Shown piece by piece: positions 46,536 through 57,217 of a DNA stretch of 64,000 nt. The position numbers and the translations under genes were made by a program. Source of the DNA: Desulfatitalea sp. BRH_c12 (GTDB lineage: Bacteria; Desulfobacterota; Desulfobacteria; Desulfobacterales; Desulfosarcinaceae). The notes beneath the pieces are model-generated. The model ran no database searches. It was not told where the DNA came from and worked only from the letters and a program-made list of their open reading frames with translations. Positions within the stretch are counted from its first letter, which is position 1. Every line of letters starts with the position of its first letter. The stretch spans positions 1 to 64,000 of the forward strand of contig LADR01000086.1 in the NCBI GenBank assembly GCA_000961655.1, read 5' to 3'.

Positions 46536-47474
46536 CTAACGCAGCTGGTAAAATATCGACTTCAAATGACGCTTGGGAATAAAGCGCGGGCATACACCGG
46601 TCAATGATTCGGTGGCTCCGATGATCAGGTAGCCATCTTCCTCCAGGCAGTTTGCCATTTTGTCGAATAAGCGCATGCGGTCCTCAAGCGTAAAATAGAT
46701 GGCCACATTACGGCAAAAAATGATATCGAATTTGCCAACTCCCGCAAATGAGCCCATCAGGTTGAATTTCTTGAAGGTTGCCATCGAGCGGATTTCATCA
46801 TTGATTTTCCAGCTTTCACCGACTGCAGAAAAATAGCGCAGAAGCCGCTCGCGTGCCAGACCGCGTTCGATTTCAAATTTGTTGTAGGCGCCATAGCTGG
46901 CTTGCTTGATGGCGGCATCGGAGATGTCCGTGCCGATCAAACTGATATTAAAGGTATTGGTGCTTCCCAACAACTCCTTGAGGATGATGGCGATGCTGAA
47001 AATTTCCTGACCGGTGGAGCAAGCGGCACTCCATATGCGGATAGCCGGTGCCCCACTTTTGACGGTTGCCGTGCGAAGGTCGATCACTTCCGGAATGATC
47101 TTGTGTTTGAGAAGTTCGAAAGGGCTGCCGTCACGGAAAAACAGTGTTTCGTTGGTGGTGATAGCATCGATGATTTGTTTCTCAAGCCGTTTGTCTGGAT
47201 CGGATTTCGCCTTGTAATACAGTGCGGTGAATGAGTCGCAATTTTCGGTTTCCAGCAACTTGCCCAGGCGCGTTTCCAGCAAATAGGCCTTGGAGGGTTC
47301 AATATTAATACCACACAGGGAATGGATGTAATGCGCTAAAAGCTGGATCTCCGTTGCAGTAATGGAAACGGATTTTTTTATCCACGGCAATGGCCTGGGT
47401 TTGGCTTCCGGAATAGGGGTGACCGGATCGGCAAGGGGCGTGCGGGATAGATTCCCTGACAGGTTCTGACTCAT
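46536..47474 (-). CDS. cheR: Chemotaxis protein methyltransferase CheR
   Basis: 312 residues: N-terminal helical domain (QLLAHYIHSLCGINIEPSKAYLLETRL), TTNETLFFRDGSPFELL, the SAM site IRIWSAACSTGQEIFSIAI, IIGTDISDAAI-like LIGTDISDAAIKQA and FCRNVAIYF. Methylates glutamates on chemoreceptors. It lies between cheB and the terminal response regulator. Confidence 0.93.
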   Translation of the reverse strand: MSQNLSGNLSRTPLADPVTPIPEAKPRPLPWIKKSVSITATEIQLLAHYIHSLCGINIEPSKAYLLETRLGKLLETENCDSFTALYYKAKSDPDKRLEKQIIDAITTNETLFFRDGSPFELLKHKIIPEVIDLRTATVKSGAPAIRIWSAACSTGQEIFSIAIILKELLGSTNTFNISLIGTDISDAAIKQASYGAYNKFEIERGLARERLLRYFSAVGESWKINDEIRSMATFKKFNLMGSFAGVGKFDIIFCRNVAIYFTLEDRMRLFDKMANCLEEDGYLIIGATESLTGVCPRFIPKRHLKSIFYQLR

Positions 47475-47522
47475 TTGCTTAGACTCTCATAGAACGTTTG
47501 GAGGATCCGAGATAGCCACGTG

Positions 47523-48662
47523 CTAACCATTGCGACGCTCAGTTTGGGGCATTCTAGCCCGCAACGATACGGTTTTAAGGATCTGCGCGGCAATCATATC
47601 CAGGGGGGCGACCACATCGGCAATACCGGACTCAATAGGCTCTTTGGGCATTCCGAATACCACGCAGGAGGCCTCATCCTGGGCTATGATGGTGGCACCG
47701 TTGTTTTTCATCATTTTCAAGCCCTCGGTGCCATCCGATCCCATACCGGTCATGATCACGCCGGTGGCACGTCCCACGTAATGATCCGCAACCGAGCGGA
47801 ACAGATAGTCGACAGAAGGTTTGCAGTTGTTGACCGGCGGATCATCGGTAATTTTGATGACGCGCTGTTTGCCGTCCGCGCCTGCAACGACTTTCATCTG
47901 TTTGCCGCCCGGCGCAATGTAAGCTACATTCGGCAACAATGGCTCGCCGTTTTTTGCTTCGCGCACGTCGATGGCACACTTGTTGTTGAGGCTGTTGGCC
48001 AGGGACTGCGTAAACAAAGGCGGCATGTGCTGGACAATCACGACCGGAACGCCGATGTCGCCGGGCAGATGGGGAAGCATACGGGCAAGCGCATTGGGTC
48101 CGCCGGTGGAGACCCCGATAGCGATAATGGATGCTAACCCCACGCTTTCCATGGCCACCCGTGTCGTCGTCAATGGACGTTGCCGGCGGGGGGGTATGAT
48201 CGGGGAAAATTTCGAGACTGATGATAACCGGTCGCGGATCAAGCGGCTGCGTGCGTATGCTTTGAGCATGGGCCCCAGAGCTTCCCGGACAGCGACCTTG
48301 TTCTCGGCCATGGTACCGGACTGGGGCTTAGGGATGAAATCGAAAGCCCCCAGCTCTAGCGCGCGCATGGTCATTGCGCCGCCTTCCTGGGTCAAGGTAC
48401 TGAGCATGATGGCGCCAACTCGCGGTGAGATACTTTGGAGCTGGTGCAACACCTCCAACCCGCTCATTTCCGGCATCTCGATATCCAGCGTGAGCAGGTC
48501 AGGCTGCAGATTCCTGATTTTTGTCATGGCGGCCTTACCGTTGTGTGCCGTCCCAACGACTTGCACCTCCGGCAATTCCATCAAAACGTCACTGACGATC
48601 TTGCGGTAGACCACCGTGTCGTCGACAACCAATATTTTGAGCGGTTCCATAGAGGATGTCAT
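47523..48662 (-). CDS. cheB: Chemotaxis response regulator methylesterase CheB
   Basis: About 379 residues: receiver (LKILVVDDTVVYRKIV, LTLDIEMPEMSG, IPKP), a linker, then the methylesterase domain with GVSTGGPNALARMLPHL (nucleophile Ser), QHMPPLFTQSLANSL and TGMGSDGTEGL. Removes methyl groups from receptors when phosphorylated by CheA. The start is ATG 48662 or 48650; the longer frame from 48764 runs into the cheW end. Confidence 0.93.
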   Translation of the reverse strand: MTSSMEPLKILVVDDTVVYRKIVSDVLMELPEVQVVGTAHNGKAAMTKIRNLQPDLLTLDIEMPEMSGLEVLHQLQSISPRVGAIMLSTLTQEGGAMTMRALELGAFDFIPKPQSGTMAENKVAVREALGPMLKAYARSRLIRDRLSSVSKFSPIIPPRRQRPLTTTRVAMESVGLASIIAIGVSTGGPNALARMLPHLPGDIGVPVVIVQHMPPLFTQSLANSLNNKCAIDVREAKNGEPLLPNVAYIAPGGKQMKVVAGADGKQRVIKITDDPPVNNCKPSVDYLFRSVADHYVGRATGVIMTGMGSDGTEGLKMMKNNGATIIAQDEASCVVFGMPKEPIESGIADVVAPLDMIAAQILKTVSLRARMPQTERRNG

Positions 48663-48732
48663 CGTTTGGTTCGCTGTAGCGCGGCTCCGAGCCGTGCTTG
48701 TTGAAAAAAAAGAAACCAGAGGGGGGAATGGT

Positions 48733-49227
48733 TCAATTGTCTTCCGCCAACACCCGATCGGCATCCAATATTCCGATCAGACGATCCTGCATTTTGAATA
48801 CGCCTTTGAAAAAAGCACCTTGCACGCCGCCGATATTGGCTGGCGGTGGTTCGACTCTCTGCCAGTCGGCCTCGACCACATCACCAATTTTGGAGACCAG
48901 CAGGCCGATATACTCGTTGTCGGAATTGACGATGATGTTGCGGGAAGATTCATTGATTTCGACCGAGGTCAAACCCAGCTTTTTGCCCAGGTCGATAATC
49001 GTTACGATTTGTCCGCGCAGGTTCAAGATACCCATAACATAGGCCGGCGCTTGGGGTACCTTGGTCATTTCCATCAATTTGTTGATTTCCTGGACTTTCA
49101 GGATATCCATGCCGCACAATGCATCGCCGACATAAAAGGTCGCCAGTTCAACTGTGCCGGTGTTCTGAAGGTCCAACCGGGATTTTAACAGATGCGTCGC
49201 TCCATTTTGCTTCGCCATGTTTGCCAC
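48733..49227 (-). CDS. cheW: Chemotaxis coupling protein CheW
   Basis: 164 residues with the CheW fold: VELATFYVGDALCGMDILKVQEINK, MTKVPQAPAYVMGILNLRGQIVTIIDLGKKLGL, then the NSDNEYIGLLVSKIGDVVE strand. It bridges receptors and CheA. It follows cheA by about 60 bases in the operon. Confidence 0.93.
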   Translation of the reverse strand: MANMAKQNGATHLLKSRLDLQNTGTVELATFYVGDALCGMDILKVQEINKLMEMTKVPQAPAYVMGILNLRGQIVTIIDLGKKLGLTSVEINESSRNIIVNSDNEYIGLLVSKIGDVVEADWQRVEPPPANIGGVQGAFFKGVFKMQDRLIGILDADRVLAEDN

Positions 49228-49290
49228 TTCGCTCCTCGACGCCTAAAAGGCGCCATGTCTATTAATGAACAAGGTCAAGACGGAAGGCCG

Positions 49291-52200
49291 CTAGGCCGCC
49301 TTGAGAAATTCGTGAATGCTTTTGATCAGCCGTTCACGGTCCAGCTTAATCTGGTAATCATCGATGCCTACTTGTCGGCCTCGGGCGATGTCCTCCTCGC
49401 CGGCCAGGGTGGTTAGTGCGATGATCGGTAGATGCGAAAAGCTCGGGTCTTCCTTGATCTTACGGGTCAAGGCGAAGCCATCCATATTGGGCATTTCAAT
49501 ATCGGTAACCACCAGGGAAATCGATTTGGCGTTTTTTTGAAGCAGATTCCAGGCAATTATCCCGTCTTCGGCCTCGATGACTTTGAATCCCTCTTTTTCC
49601 ATGGAGCCTTTCACCTGATTGCGGAAGAAACTGGAATCTTCGGCAAAGAGAATGGTGGTACTGTTTCCGCTTTCGTCTTTGCGAATTTCGGGTGCCTTGA
49701 ACCATTGTGGATTCAAGGTCTCGACGATCTCTACGATATCCACCAGCAGCGTGGTGCGATCATTGATGATCGTGGAGCCCATGATGCCTGTTTGACGCAA
49801 GGTGCTGCCATCAATGTTCAGGTTGGCCTCCAGTGCGTCGACTGGCCCGATCGCCAATAAGCCGATTTCGCGGCCGCCGACCATGAAGACAATGCCCAGC
49901 AGGTTGTTTTGATCGCTGAGCGGCTGTACGGTGGCGACTTCGTCGATACTGAACAGCGGCAGGCTGCCGTTGCGGTATTTGATCACCCGTTTGCCACCGA
50001 CATGCTCGATATCGGAGCGTTTGATTTTTTCAATGCGCTCCACCAAGCCCAACGGGGCGGCGAACTGTTCATTCTCACCGCTGCGGAAGACGAGCAGGGA
50101 TTGTTTGTCGCGGTTGGTGCGATGGATTTCATGCTCGGCCTGCGCCACTTCGGCGGCCCGGGCACTGCCCTCGATGGATGACAGGCCGGCCATTTTGGCC
50201 AGATTGGACACATCCAGTATCAGAGCCACCCGGCCATCACCCATGATGGTCGCACCAGCGTATCCCTTGCACTTTTTCAAGTCGCGGCCCAGCGGTTTGA
50301 CCACAATTTCTTCTGAGTCGTGCAAATTATCCACAACCAGGCCATATTTCATGTCGCCGGTCGACACCACGACAATGTTCAAGGCACTGTTGGCATGATA
50401 GCGCCGGCCCTCGGATCGCTCTGGCAATGTTTCTGGCGCGATCTCATCGGCAGGGTTCTCAACCATGTCGTCCTTGGACAACAGCGGGCTTTTTCTGGAG
50501 CGTCGGTCGGCAATGGCTTTGCGCCGATCGTCTTTTTCCTCGCCGGTACCAGGATCTTTATAGCGCGGGGCAACCCCTATGATATCGGTCAGACGGATCA
50601 GCGGCAGCAAATTGCCCCGCAAACGCACCACATTGGCATTGCCCACGCGTTCAATACGTTTGCTGACCTGTTCGGCCGGAATGCGCAGCAATTCCTCCAG
50701 GTTGACCTGGGGGATGGCATAACGCTCACCACCGGTGACGACAATCTGGCACGGAATGATGGCCAGCGTCAAAGGCAGTTTGATGTGGATGGTGGTGCCT
50801 TTTCCGGTGACGGATTCGATGTCGATAAGGCCGCCGAGTTGGTCCAGGTTGGTTTTGACCACATCCATGCCGACCCCGCGGCCGGAAACATCCGTGACGG
50901 TTTCGGCAGTCGAAAAGCCGGGCAGAAAGATTAGATTATTTTTTTCGCGTGCCGACATGAGTTTGGCCTGATCTTCGCTGATCAAGCCTTTCTCGATCGC
51001 CTTAGCGGCGAGTTTATGGCCGTCAAGGCCCTTGCCGTCATCGGAGATTTCGATATTGACCTGGCCGGCTTCATGGTAGGCTTTCAAAAAGATATGGCCG
51101 GTGGGAGCCTTGCCGGACTTTTTTCGGACATCTGGTTTTTCGATGCCGTGATCCACGGCGTTGCGCACCAGGTGGGTCAAAGGATCACCGATGGCCTCGA
51201 TGATCGTTTTGTCCAGCTCGACATCCTTGCCTTCAAGCGAAAGTTCGACCTGCTTGCCCAGGGTGCCTGCCAGATCGCGCACCACTCGGGGGAATTTGTT
51301 AAAGACATTGCCGATGGACTGCATGCGCGTGAGCATGATCGCTTCTTGCAGTTCCGACGTAATCAAGTCGATGCGTTGGCCGGCTACTTCCGAACCGCGG
51401 GTGTCGCTGCTGCCCATAGACTGAAGCAGTTGATTACGGCTCAACACCAATTCGCCGGCCAGTGTCATTAATTGGTCAAGCAGGCGGACGTGCACACGCA
51501 GACTGGTTTCGTGTTCCAGCTTGACCGACTTTTTATCCGTGACGGCGTCCTGGGTCGATTTTGCGTCCACTGGGTTGAAAGCCCTTTTCGGGGTCTGCTC
51601 TTCCATTGCATCGTCGGTTGCCGACCATGCCGGACTATCCAGATCAGGCATTTCTTTCTCGATGTATCCGGAAAGCTGGGCGGGGTCGCGTAAGATTTCA
51701 TCAGTTGCCGTCGGGCTGCCTTGCAGGTTGTACAGTTGCAGATCGGAGCGTACTTCGAGCAGGTACTCGTCTTCGATTTCGAAGAGCACGTTGATGTCCG
51801 CCGGTTTCAGGATAGTTGCGAATAAAAACACCATCACCGGAATACCTGGAGCCCATGCGACATCCAGATCGGAGATTGATTGCAAGACGAAATTGGCTCC
51901 GACGATGACGCCGGTTTGCTCCATCTCTTCCAGAACGGCGCGGCAGGTTTTGTCTTTGGCGTGAACGTGGGTTTCGATGTCCATTTTCACCAAATAGACG
52001 CATTTGCCTTGCTCGAAGACGGCGCGCAGGACTTTTGTGTCCAGGGTCAGCCCCGCTTGACCATCGGGGAACGCTATCGTCAACCTATCGTCTTCACCAA
52101 ACTCCGCTGCAACGGGTTGAGAGGCTTTCGGAGCCTTTGTCATGATGGTCTTGCTTGCGCCACCCGCTTTGGGCGCCTTATTAGGCGTGCTGTCGGCTTT

Positions 52201-52578
52201 CAAAACCGTCTGCAAGGCGCTGACATGCGCACTGATATCGACCTCGTTGCTGTTGAGGATGTCCTTCATCAATAATTTCAAGGTGTCGGCGGCCCTCAAC
52301 AGCACATTGACGGTCGCCGGCGTAGGAATTATTTCGCGACCGCGAATCTTACCCAGGATGTTTTCCATCTCATGGGTCAGGTCCTTAATGTTGGTCAGCC
52401 CCATGAAACCAGCGCCACCCTTGATGGAGTGTGCGGCACGATAGACCTTGTTGACGAGATCTTCGTTGATATTGGCGCCGTTTTCCTCGATCGTCAGGAA
52501 GTCGTTTTCAATGTCCGATAGATGTTCCAGGGATTCTTCCAGGTACATCCGCAAGGTTTCATCATCTTGAATGGTCAT
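49291..52578 (-). CDS. cheA: Hybrid chemotaxis kinase CheA (HPt-kinase-CheW-CheW-REC)
   Basis: About 1095 residues. N-terminal HPt domain with phospho-acceptor His in VYRAAHSIKGGAGF. A second region of about 230 residues, then dimerisation helices (LRVHVRLLDQLMTLAGELVLSRNQL), HATPase boxes (HLVRNAVDHGIE, SDDGKGLDG, GRGVGMDVVKTN), a CheW-like domain (VVTGGERYAIPQVNLEEL), a second CheW-like domain (LLVFRSGENEQFAAPLGLVE), and a C-terminal receiver (ILFAEDSSFFRNQ, VVTDIEMPNMDG). ATG 52578 follows GGAGTG; the frame to 52746 is rejected. A single protein thus holds kinase, adaptor-like and sink/output modules, as in some type IV pilus or social-motility systems. Confidence 0.9.
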   Translation of the reverse strand: MTIQDDETLRMYLEESLEHLSDIENDFLTIEENGANINEDLVNKVYRAAHSIKGGAGFMGLTNIKDLTHEMENILGKIRGREIIPTPATVNVLLRAADTLKLLMKDILNSNEVDISAHVSALQTVLKADSTPNKAPKAGGASKTIMTKAPKASQPVAAEFGEDDRLTIAFPDGQAGLTLDTKVLRAVFEQGKCVYLVKMDIETHVHAKDKTCRAVLEEMEQTGVIVGANFVLQSISDLDVAWAPGIPVMVFLFATILKPADINVLFEIEDEYLLEVRSDLQLYNLQGSPTATDEILRDPAQLSGYIEKEMPDLDSPAWSATDDAMEEQTPKRAFNPVDAKSTQDAVTDKKSVKLEHETSLRVHVRLLDQLMTLAGELVLSRNQLLQSMGSSDTRGSEVAGQRIDLITSELQEAIMLTRMQSIGNVFNKFPRVVRDLAGTLGKQVELSLEGKDVELDKTIIEAIGDPLTHLVRNAVDHGIEKPDVRKKSGKAPTGHIFLKAYHEAGQVNIEISDDGKGLDGHKLAAKAIEKGLISEDQAKLMSAREKNNLIFLPGFSTAETVTDVSGRGVGMDVVKTNLDQLGGLIDIESVTGKGTTIHIKLPLTLAIIPCQIVVTGGERYAIPQVNLEELLRIPAEQVSKRIERVGNANVVRLRGNLLPLIRLTDIIGVAPRYKDPGTGEEKDDRRKAIADRRSRKSPLLSKDDMVENPADEIAPETLPERSEGRRYHANSALNIVVVSTGDMKYGLVVDNLHDSEEIVVKPLGRDLKKCKGYAGATIMGDGRVALILDVSNLAKMAGLSSIEGSARAAEVAQAEHEIHRTNRDKQSLLVFRSGENEQFAAPLGLVERIEKIKRSDIEHVGGKRVIKYRNGSLPLFSIDEVATVQPLSDQNNLLGIVFMVGGREIGLLAIGPVDALEANLNIDGSTLRQTGIMGSTIINDRTTLLVDIVEIVETLNPQWFKAPEIRKDESGNSTTILFAEDSSFFRNQVKGSMEKEGFKVIEAEDGIIAWNLLQKNAKSISLVVTDIEMPNMDGFALTRKIKEDPSFSHLPIIALTTLAGEEDIARGRQVGIDDYQIKLDRERLIKSIHEFLKAA

Positions 52579-52826
52579 GGCGGCACTCCTTTGCGTCGCA
52601 TTCTTTCCATGGGGTTTTATGACAACCTGACATACAGTTGCATAAGGCAAGGGGCCGGGGGCTTTTGTAACTGCAAAGCGTTTGGGTGTTTGAAACGCTT
52701 TGCCGCAGTTTGTAGGGTGTGATGGCCTTGCAGAGGGCGGATTCATCTGAAGGCGATCCGCATTTACCGGCGGCCTCGTACCTATCTGTATGTATCCGCA
52801 GCAGGCCTTGAAAACTTTAGACCTTT

Positions 52827-53576
52827 TTAGAAATCGGCAAGTGCTTCTTCAATGGAGGGCTTGATCGGAATTGTGCTCGTTTCCTTAAATCCCTTGAGCG
52901 CCAGGGCCTGATTGCCTGTCGCCGCAAGACGGATCGATAATTTGGCGCGTTTGCACAGGTCAACCAGATTGAGGATGGATTGAATGGCCGTCATGCTGAG
53001 ACTGGCGATCGGGTTCAGATCGAAAATCAGTTTATGCGTGCCGGCCCGGGTCATTTGGGAAATCATGGTCTTGACGGCCACTTCGATTTCCGAAGCCACG
53101 GTGCGATTGATTTTGCCCGGCAGCGTAAGGACCACCATATCCTCTATTACCGCAAAAAGGTGGTCTTTTTTCCTTTGACCTTCGCCGGTATCGAGGCGCG
53201 GTTTCAAATCATCCACAATGAGTTTGACACGCTCGATGAGCTGCTCGCCTTTAAAGGGTTTGACGATGTAATCCCTGACGCCCAATTTGACGATACTCAT
53301 GATATTGTCACGGCCGGACTCGGCCGTAAGCATGATCACCGCGGTGTCTTTTAGATTAGTATCCGCCATCAGCTTGCCCAGCATTTCAATTCCGTTCATG
53401 ACGGGCATGGTGATGTCCAGAATGATCAGATCCGGCAGAATTTGCGCGGCCAGCGCCAAACCGTCGCGTCCGTTTTCAGCTTCGAACACCTCGCAGTCAT
53501 AAGCTTTGAAAGCGTTTTTGACAATCGTGCGAATGGTGCGGCTGTCATCCACAGTCAGTATGCGATGCGTCATCAA
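52827..53576 (-). CDS. Response regulator fused to STAS domain
   Basis: 249 residues: CheY-like receiver (RILTVDDSRTIRTIV, LIILDITMPVMNG, Lys in YIVKPFKG) to about residue 125. A STAS-type domain follows (VIEDMVVLTLPGKINRTVASEIE, HKLIFDLNPIASLSMTAIQSILNLV), ending in LAATGNQALALKGF. STAS domains of the SpoIIAA type bind partners in phosphorylation-controlled switches. It is the first gene of the chemosensory operon and stands where cheY is expected. Confidence 0.8.
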   Translation of the reverse strand: MMTHRILTVDDSRTIRTIVKNAFKAYDCEVFEAENGRDGLALAAQILPDLIILDITMPVMNGIEMLGKLMADTNLKDTAVIMLTAESGRDNIMSIVKLGVRDYIVKPFKGEQLIERVKLIVDDLKPRLDTGEGQRKKDHLFAVIEDMVVLTLPGKINRTVASEIEVAVKTMISQMTRAGTHKLIFDLNPIASLSMTAIQSILNLVDLCKRAKLSIRLAATGNQALALKGFKETSTIPIKPSIEEALADF

Positions 53577-53674
53577 AATCTCCAGAATGATCGAGTGAAG
53601 CTTTTTGGAATCCCGAAACAGTTATATCGGTCGGATTTGACGACACTTTAAATTTTGGGGGCGGGTATGGAGTC

Positions 53675-53709
53675 AAAAAACGGACGATCACCCACAAGGT
53701 GATCGTCCG
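53675..53709 (-). terminator. Terminator of the fumarate reductase operon
   Basis: A perfect 12-bp stem CGGACGATCACC / GGTGATCGTCCG around CACAA. On the minus strand it is followed by TTTTTT (A-run 53675-53680). It lies 28 bases after the frdB/sdhB stop. Confidence 0.92.
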
Positions 53710-53736
53710 GCGAAAGCGGGTGTGCGAACCAGTCGT

Positions 53737-54501
53737 CTATTTTACGCTTGAGGCCAGGCTGGCCCGGTAGAATTGACGATTGAGCCGCGCGATGTTGCTG
53801 ATGGAGATCGATTTGGGGCATTCGGCTTCACATTCGGTTTCATTGCTGCAGTTGCCGAAGCCCTGGCGATCCATTTCGCGCACCATGGCAATGGCACGCC
53901 GGGCAGCTTCCGGCTGTCCCTGGGGCAGAAGGGCCAGGTGAGAAACGTTGGCGCTGACAAAAAGCATGGCCGAGGCATTGGGGCAAGCCGCCACACAGGC
54001 ACCGCAGCTGATGCATTGCGCGGCGTCCATGGCCGACTCGACCTGGTCCTGTGCAATCGGGACCGCATTGGCATCCGGAGCGCCGCCGGTATTGACGGAG
54101 ACAAAACCGCCGGCCTGGATAATCTGATCGAATGCGCTGCGATCGATGACCAGATCCTTGATCACTTTGAATGCCATGGCGCGAAACGGCTCAATCGCGA
54201 TCACGTCGCCGCTGTTGAAATGGCGCATGTGCAGTTGGCAAAGGGTGGTCGCTTTGAGCGGTCCGTGCGGTCTTCCATTGATGACCGCGCCGCACATGCC
54301 GCAAATTCCTTCCCGGCAATCGGAATCAAACGCGATCGGTTCTTTGCCGTCCAGCGTCAATTGATCGTTGACCACATCGAGCATTTCCAGAAAAGACATT
54401 TCGGTCGATATATTTTGAGCACGCAGGGTTTCAAAGTGTCCTTTGTCCTTTGGACCTGCTTGACGCCATACCTTGAGGGTGAGATCAATGCTCTTGCTCA
54501 C
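53737..54501 (-). CDS. Fumarate reductase/succinate dehydrogenase iron-sulfur subunit
   Basis: 254 residues (FrdB/SdhB). [2Fe-2S] ligands lie in [19 protein letters not shown] with the distant C of TTLC. The [4Fe-4S] and [3Fe-4S] clusters use [13 protein letters not shown] and the later [12 protein letters not shown]. It passes electrons between the flavoprotein and the membrane quinone. The start overlaps the flavoprotein stop by four bases. Which direction the enzyme runs cannot be told from sequence. Confidence 0.93.
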   Translation of the reverse strand: MSKSIDLTLKVWRQAGPKDKGHFETLRAQNISTEMSFLEMLDVVNDQLTLDGKEPIAFDSDCREGICGMCGAVINGRPHGPLKATTLCQLHMRHFNSGDVIAIEPFRAMAFKVIKDLVIDRSAFDQIIQAGGFVSVNTGGAPDANAVPIAQDQVESAMDAAQCISCGACVAACPNASAMLFVSANVSHLALLPQGQPEAARRAIAMVREMDRQGFGNCSNETECEAECPKSISISNIARLNRQFYRASLASSVK

Positions 54502-56411
54502 TTGTAGCTCCTTTGCGTAAGTTGCACGTTTTCAAAGGTCAACGGTTCTTTGTGAAACTCAGGGTCCTGACCGATGCCCTTATACTCCCAGGCCGCCACA
54601 TGGCAGTACTCTTCGTCGTTGCGCAACGCCTCGTTTTCAGGTGTCTGGTATGCTTCATTGAAATGACCGCCGCACGACTCTTGGCGGTGCAAGGCATCTA
54701 TCAGAAGCAATTCGGCAAATTCCAGGAAGTCGGCCACGCGTCCGGCGCGCTCCAGACTCTGGTTCAAATCGGCCGTCGTGCCAGGCACCTTGACATTCTG
54801 CCAGAATTCCGCCCGCAACTCTTGAACCATGCCGCGTGCCTTTTCCAAGCCGGCATTGTTGCGGGACATGCCGCAGTGATCCCAAAGAATCAACCCCAAC
54901 TGGCGATGGAAATCGTCAACCGTGCGTTTGCCCTGAACCGCCATGAGTTTGTCGATACGGGCCTGTACACCGCGTTCGGCTTCTTCGAACGGCGCCTTTG
55001 ACGTGGAGAGGGTCTCTTTGGGCGACCCGACCAGATATCCTCCAATGGTATACGGCAATACGAAATAGCCATCGGCGAGTCCCTGCATCAGCGCGCTGGC
55101 CCCCAGGCGGTTGGCGCCATGATCGGAGAAGTTGGCTTCTCCCAAGACAAACAACCCGGGTATGTTGCTCATCAGGTTATAGTCGACCCATAACCCGCCC
55201 ATCGTATAATGCACGGCCGGATATATCATCATCGGGGTCGTGTAGGGATTTTCACCGGTAATCTTGTCATACATTTCAAAAAGATTGCCGTACTTGCGTG
55301 CAATGGTGTCGCGTCCATCGCGTTTAATGGCATCGGCGAAATCGAGGTAGACCGCCAGGGCTGTATCGCCGACCCCCTTGCCCTCATCGCACTGGGCTTT
55401 GGCATTGCGCGAGGCGACATCGCGCGGCACCAGGTTGCCGAAGCTGGGATATTTGCGTTCCAGGTAGTAATCCCTTTCGCTTTCGGGGATCTGGTTGGCC
55501 GGCCGTTTGTCGCCGGGGTTTTTCGGTACCCACACGCGACCATCGTTGCGCAGGCTTTCGCTCATCAGCGTGAGTTTGGATTGATAGTCGCCGTGCACCG
55601 GAATGCAGGTGGGATGGATCTGGGTAAAGCATGGGTTGGCAAACAGGGCGCCTTTCATGTATGCGCGATAGGCGGCGGTGACATTGGAGCCCATGGCATT
55701 GGTTGAGAGAAAGAAAGCATTTCCGTATCCGCCGGTGGCGAGAACCACGGCGTCGGCTGCATAGCGTTCCAGTTGCCCCGTGATCAGGTTGCGCACCACG
55801 ATCCCCTTGGCGTGGCCGTTGACCAGAACGACGTCCAGCATTTCACGGCGCGCGAACATCTGCACCTTGCCGGCCGCCACCTGCCGCATGAGACTGCGGT
55901 AAGCGCCCAGCAGCAACTGCTGACCTGTCTGGCCACGCGCATAAAAGGTACGCGACACCTGGGCGCCGCCGAATGACCGGTTGGCCAGCAGGCCGCCGTA
56001 TTCGCGGGCGAATGGGATGCCCTGGGCCACGCAATGATCGATGATGGCATTGCTCACCTGGGCCAATCGGTAGACATTCGCTTCGCGGGCCCTGAAATCA
56101 CCGCCTTTGATGGTGTCGTAGAACAGGCGCCGGATGCTGTCGCCATCGTTGGGGTAGTTTTTGGCTGCGTTGATGCCGCCCTGAGCTGCAATGCTGTGTG
56201 CGCGGCGCGGACTGTCCTGAAAGCAAAACGCCTTCACGTTGTAGCCCATCTCCGCCAAACTGGCCGCGGCCGACCCGCCGCCCAAACCGGTTCCGACAAC
56301 GATGATATCGAATTTGCGTTTATTGGCCGGGTTCACCAGTTTGAGTTCGAAACGATGACGATCCCATTTTTCCGCAAGTGGTCCAGCCGGAATTTTGCCG
56401 TCAAGCAACAT
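54498..56411 (-). CDS. Fumarate reductase/succinate dehydrogenase flavoprotein subunit
   Basis: About 637 residues (FrdA/SdhA, type B). Rossmann motif [20 protein letters not shown], and the FAD-linking histidine in [17 protein letters not shown]. Substrate-site segments are [34 protein letters not shown] and [12 protein letters not shown]. The long C-terminal region and the CAB order match the Wolinella/Geobacter enzymes that can reduce fumarate with menaquinol or run in reverse. [10 protein letters not shown] at 56411 is the better start than the open frame to 56486, which would overlap the cytochrome gene. Confidence 0.93.
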   Translation of the reverse strand: MLLDGKIPAGPLAEKWDRHRFELKLVNPANKRKFDIIVVGTGLGGGSAAASLAEMGYNVKAFCFQDSPRRAHSIAAQGGINAAKNYPNDGDSIRRLFYDTIKGGDFRAREANVYRLAQVSNAIIDHCVAQGIPFAREYGGLLANRSFGGAQVSRTFYARGQTGQQLLLGAYRSLMRQVAAGKVQMFARREMLDVVLVNGHAKGIVVRNLITGQLERYAADAVVLATGGYGNAFFLSTNAMGSNVTAAYRAYMKGALFANPCFTQIHPTCIPVHGDYQSKLTLMSESLRNDGRVWVPKNPGDKRPANQIPESERDYYLERKYPSFGNLVPRDVASRNAKAQCDEGKGVGDTALAVYLDFADAIKRDGRDTIARKYGNLFEMYDKITGENPYTTPMMIYPAVHYTMGGLWVDYNLMSNIPGLFVLGEANFSDHGANRLGASALMQGLADGYFVLPYTIGGYLVGSPKETLSTSKAPFEEAERGVQARIDKLMAVQGKRTVDDFHRQLGLILWDHCGMSRNNAGLEKARGMVQELRAEFWQNVKVPGTTADLNQSLERAGRVADFLEFAELLLIDALHRQESCGGHFNEAYQTPENEALRNDEEYCHVAAWEYKGIGQDPEFHKEPLTFENVQLTQRSYK

Positions 56412-56424
56412 ACTCAATCCTTTC

Positions 56425-57066
56425 CTATGCGCTAATGGAAAAATAGATGGGCAATACACCGAACCCAATACCGACCACGATGGCAAAGACGATACTCAGC
56501 ACCCGAATAATCGGCATATATTTTGGATGGTTCGCACCGATGGTCTGAAAGGCGCTCCACAATCCGTGACTGACATGCACACCGACGACCAGCATGGCGG
56601 CGATGTAGAAAATAACATAGGGTGTATTATCGAATTTAGCGGTAACGAGGTTGAAGAGTGTCGTTCCGGATTTATCGACGAAGGTAAAGTTGAACAGATG
56701 AATCAGAACGAAGAGTAACACCAGGATGCCGGTATACGGCATGGTGGCTGAGCCGATCGTGCGGCCTCCGCCACTTTTGTTGACGGCGTAGCGGGCCGGC
56801 CGGGCCTTATAATTCTGATAGAACAGGGTCAGGCCCGTGACAATGTGCACGACCGCGAAAAGCACCAGGACCGCCTCGAAAGCAATGATCACAACGCCCA
56901 GGTTTTTGAGTCCTTCCGCATAGGCGTTGAAAGCGTCAGGGCCGATGTAGACGGTCATGTTGCCGGCCAGATGTCCCGCCAGAAAGCCTAAAAATGCCAA
57001 ACCGGTGAGTGCCATCATCAGCTTTTTTCCGATGGACGATGTCAATGTGTTTGCCAACCAATTCAT
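56425..57066 (-). CDS. Fumarate reductase/succinate dehydrogenase cytochrome b subunit (type B)
   Basis: 213 residues with five hydrophobic segments: [20 protein letters not shown] (first haem-ligand His), [30 protein letters not shown] and [19 protein letters not shown]. This is the single-subunit, two-haem (type B) quinone-reacting anchor, as in Wolinella FrdC. First gene of the minus-strand operon; 13 bases separate it from the flavoprotein gene. Confidence 0.9.
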   Translation of the reverse strand: MNWLANTLTSSIGKKLMMALTGLAFLGFLAGHLAGNMTVYIGPDAFNAYAEGLKNLGVVIIAFEAVLVLFAVVHIVTGLTLFYQNYKARPARYAVNKSGGGRTIGSATMPYTGILVLLFVLIHLFNFTFVDKSGTTLFNLVTAKFDNTPYVIFYIAAMLVVGVHVSHGLWSAFQTIGANHPKYMPIIRVLSIVFAIVVGIGFGVLPIYFSISA

Positions 57067-57217
57067 TTACTCCATGCCTCCGCTTTAGAGTCACTTGATT
57101 GCAGAAACCTGCTACCAGCCGCGCTGGATTGCAGGAAGATTGCATGACATGAAACGGCCGATACCCAAGGCCTGACAACTTAAAGTGACTATCAGTTATG
57201 GAAGAACAATGTTACTG

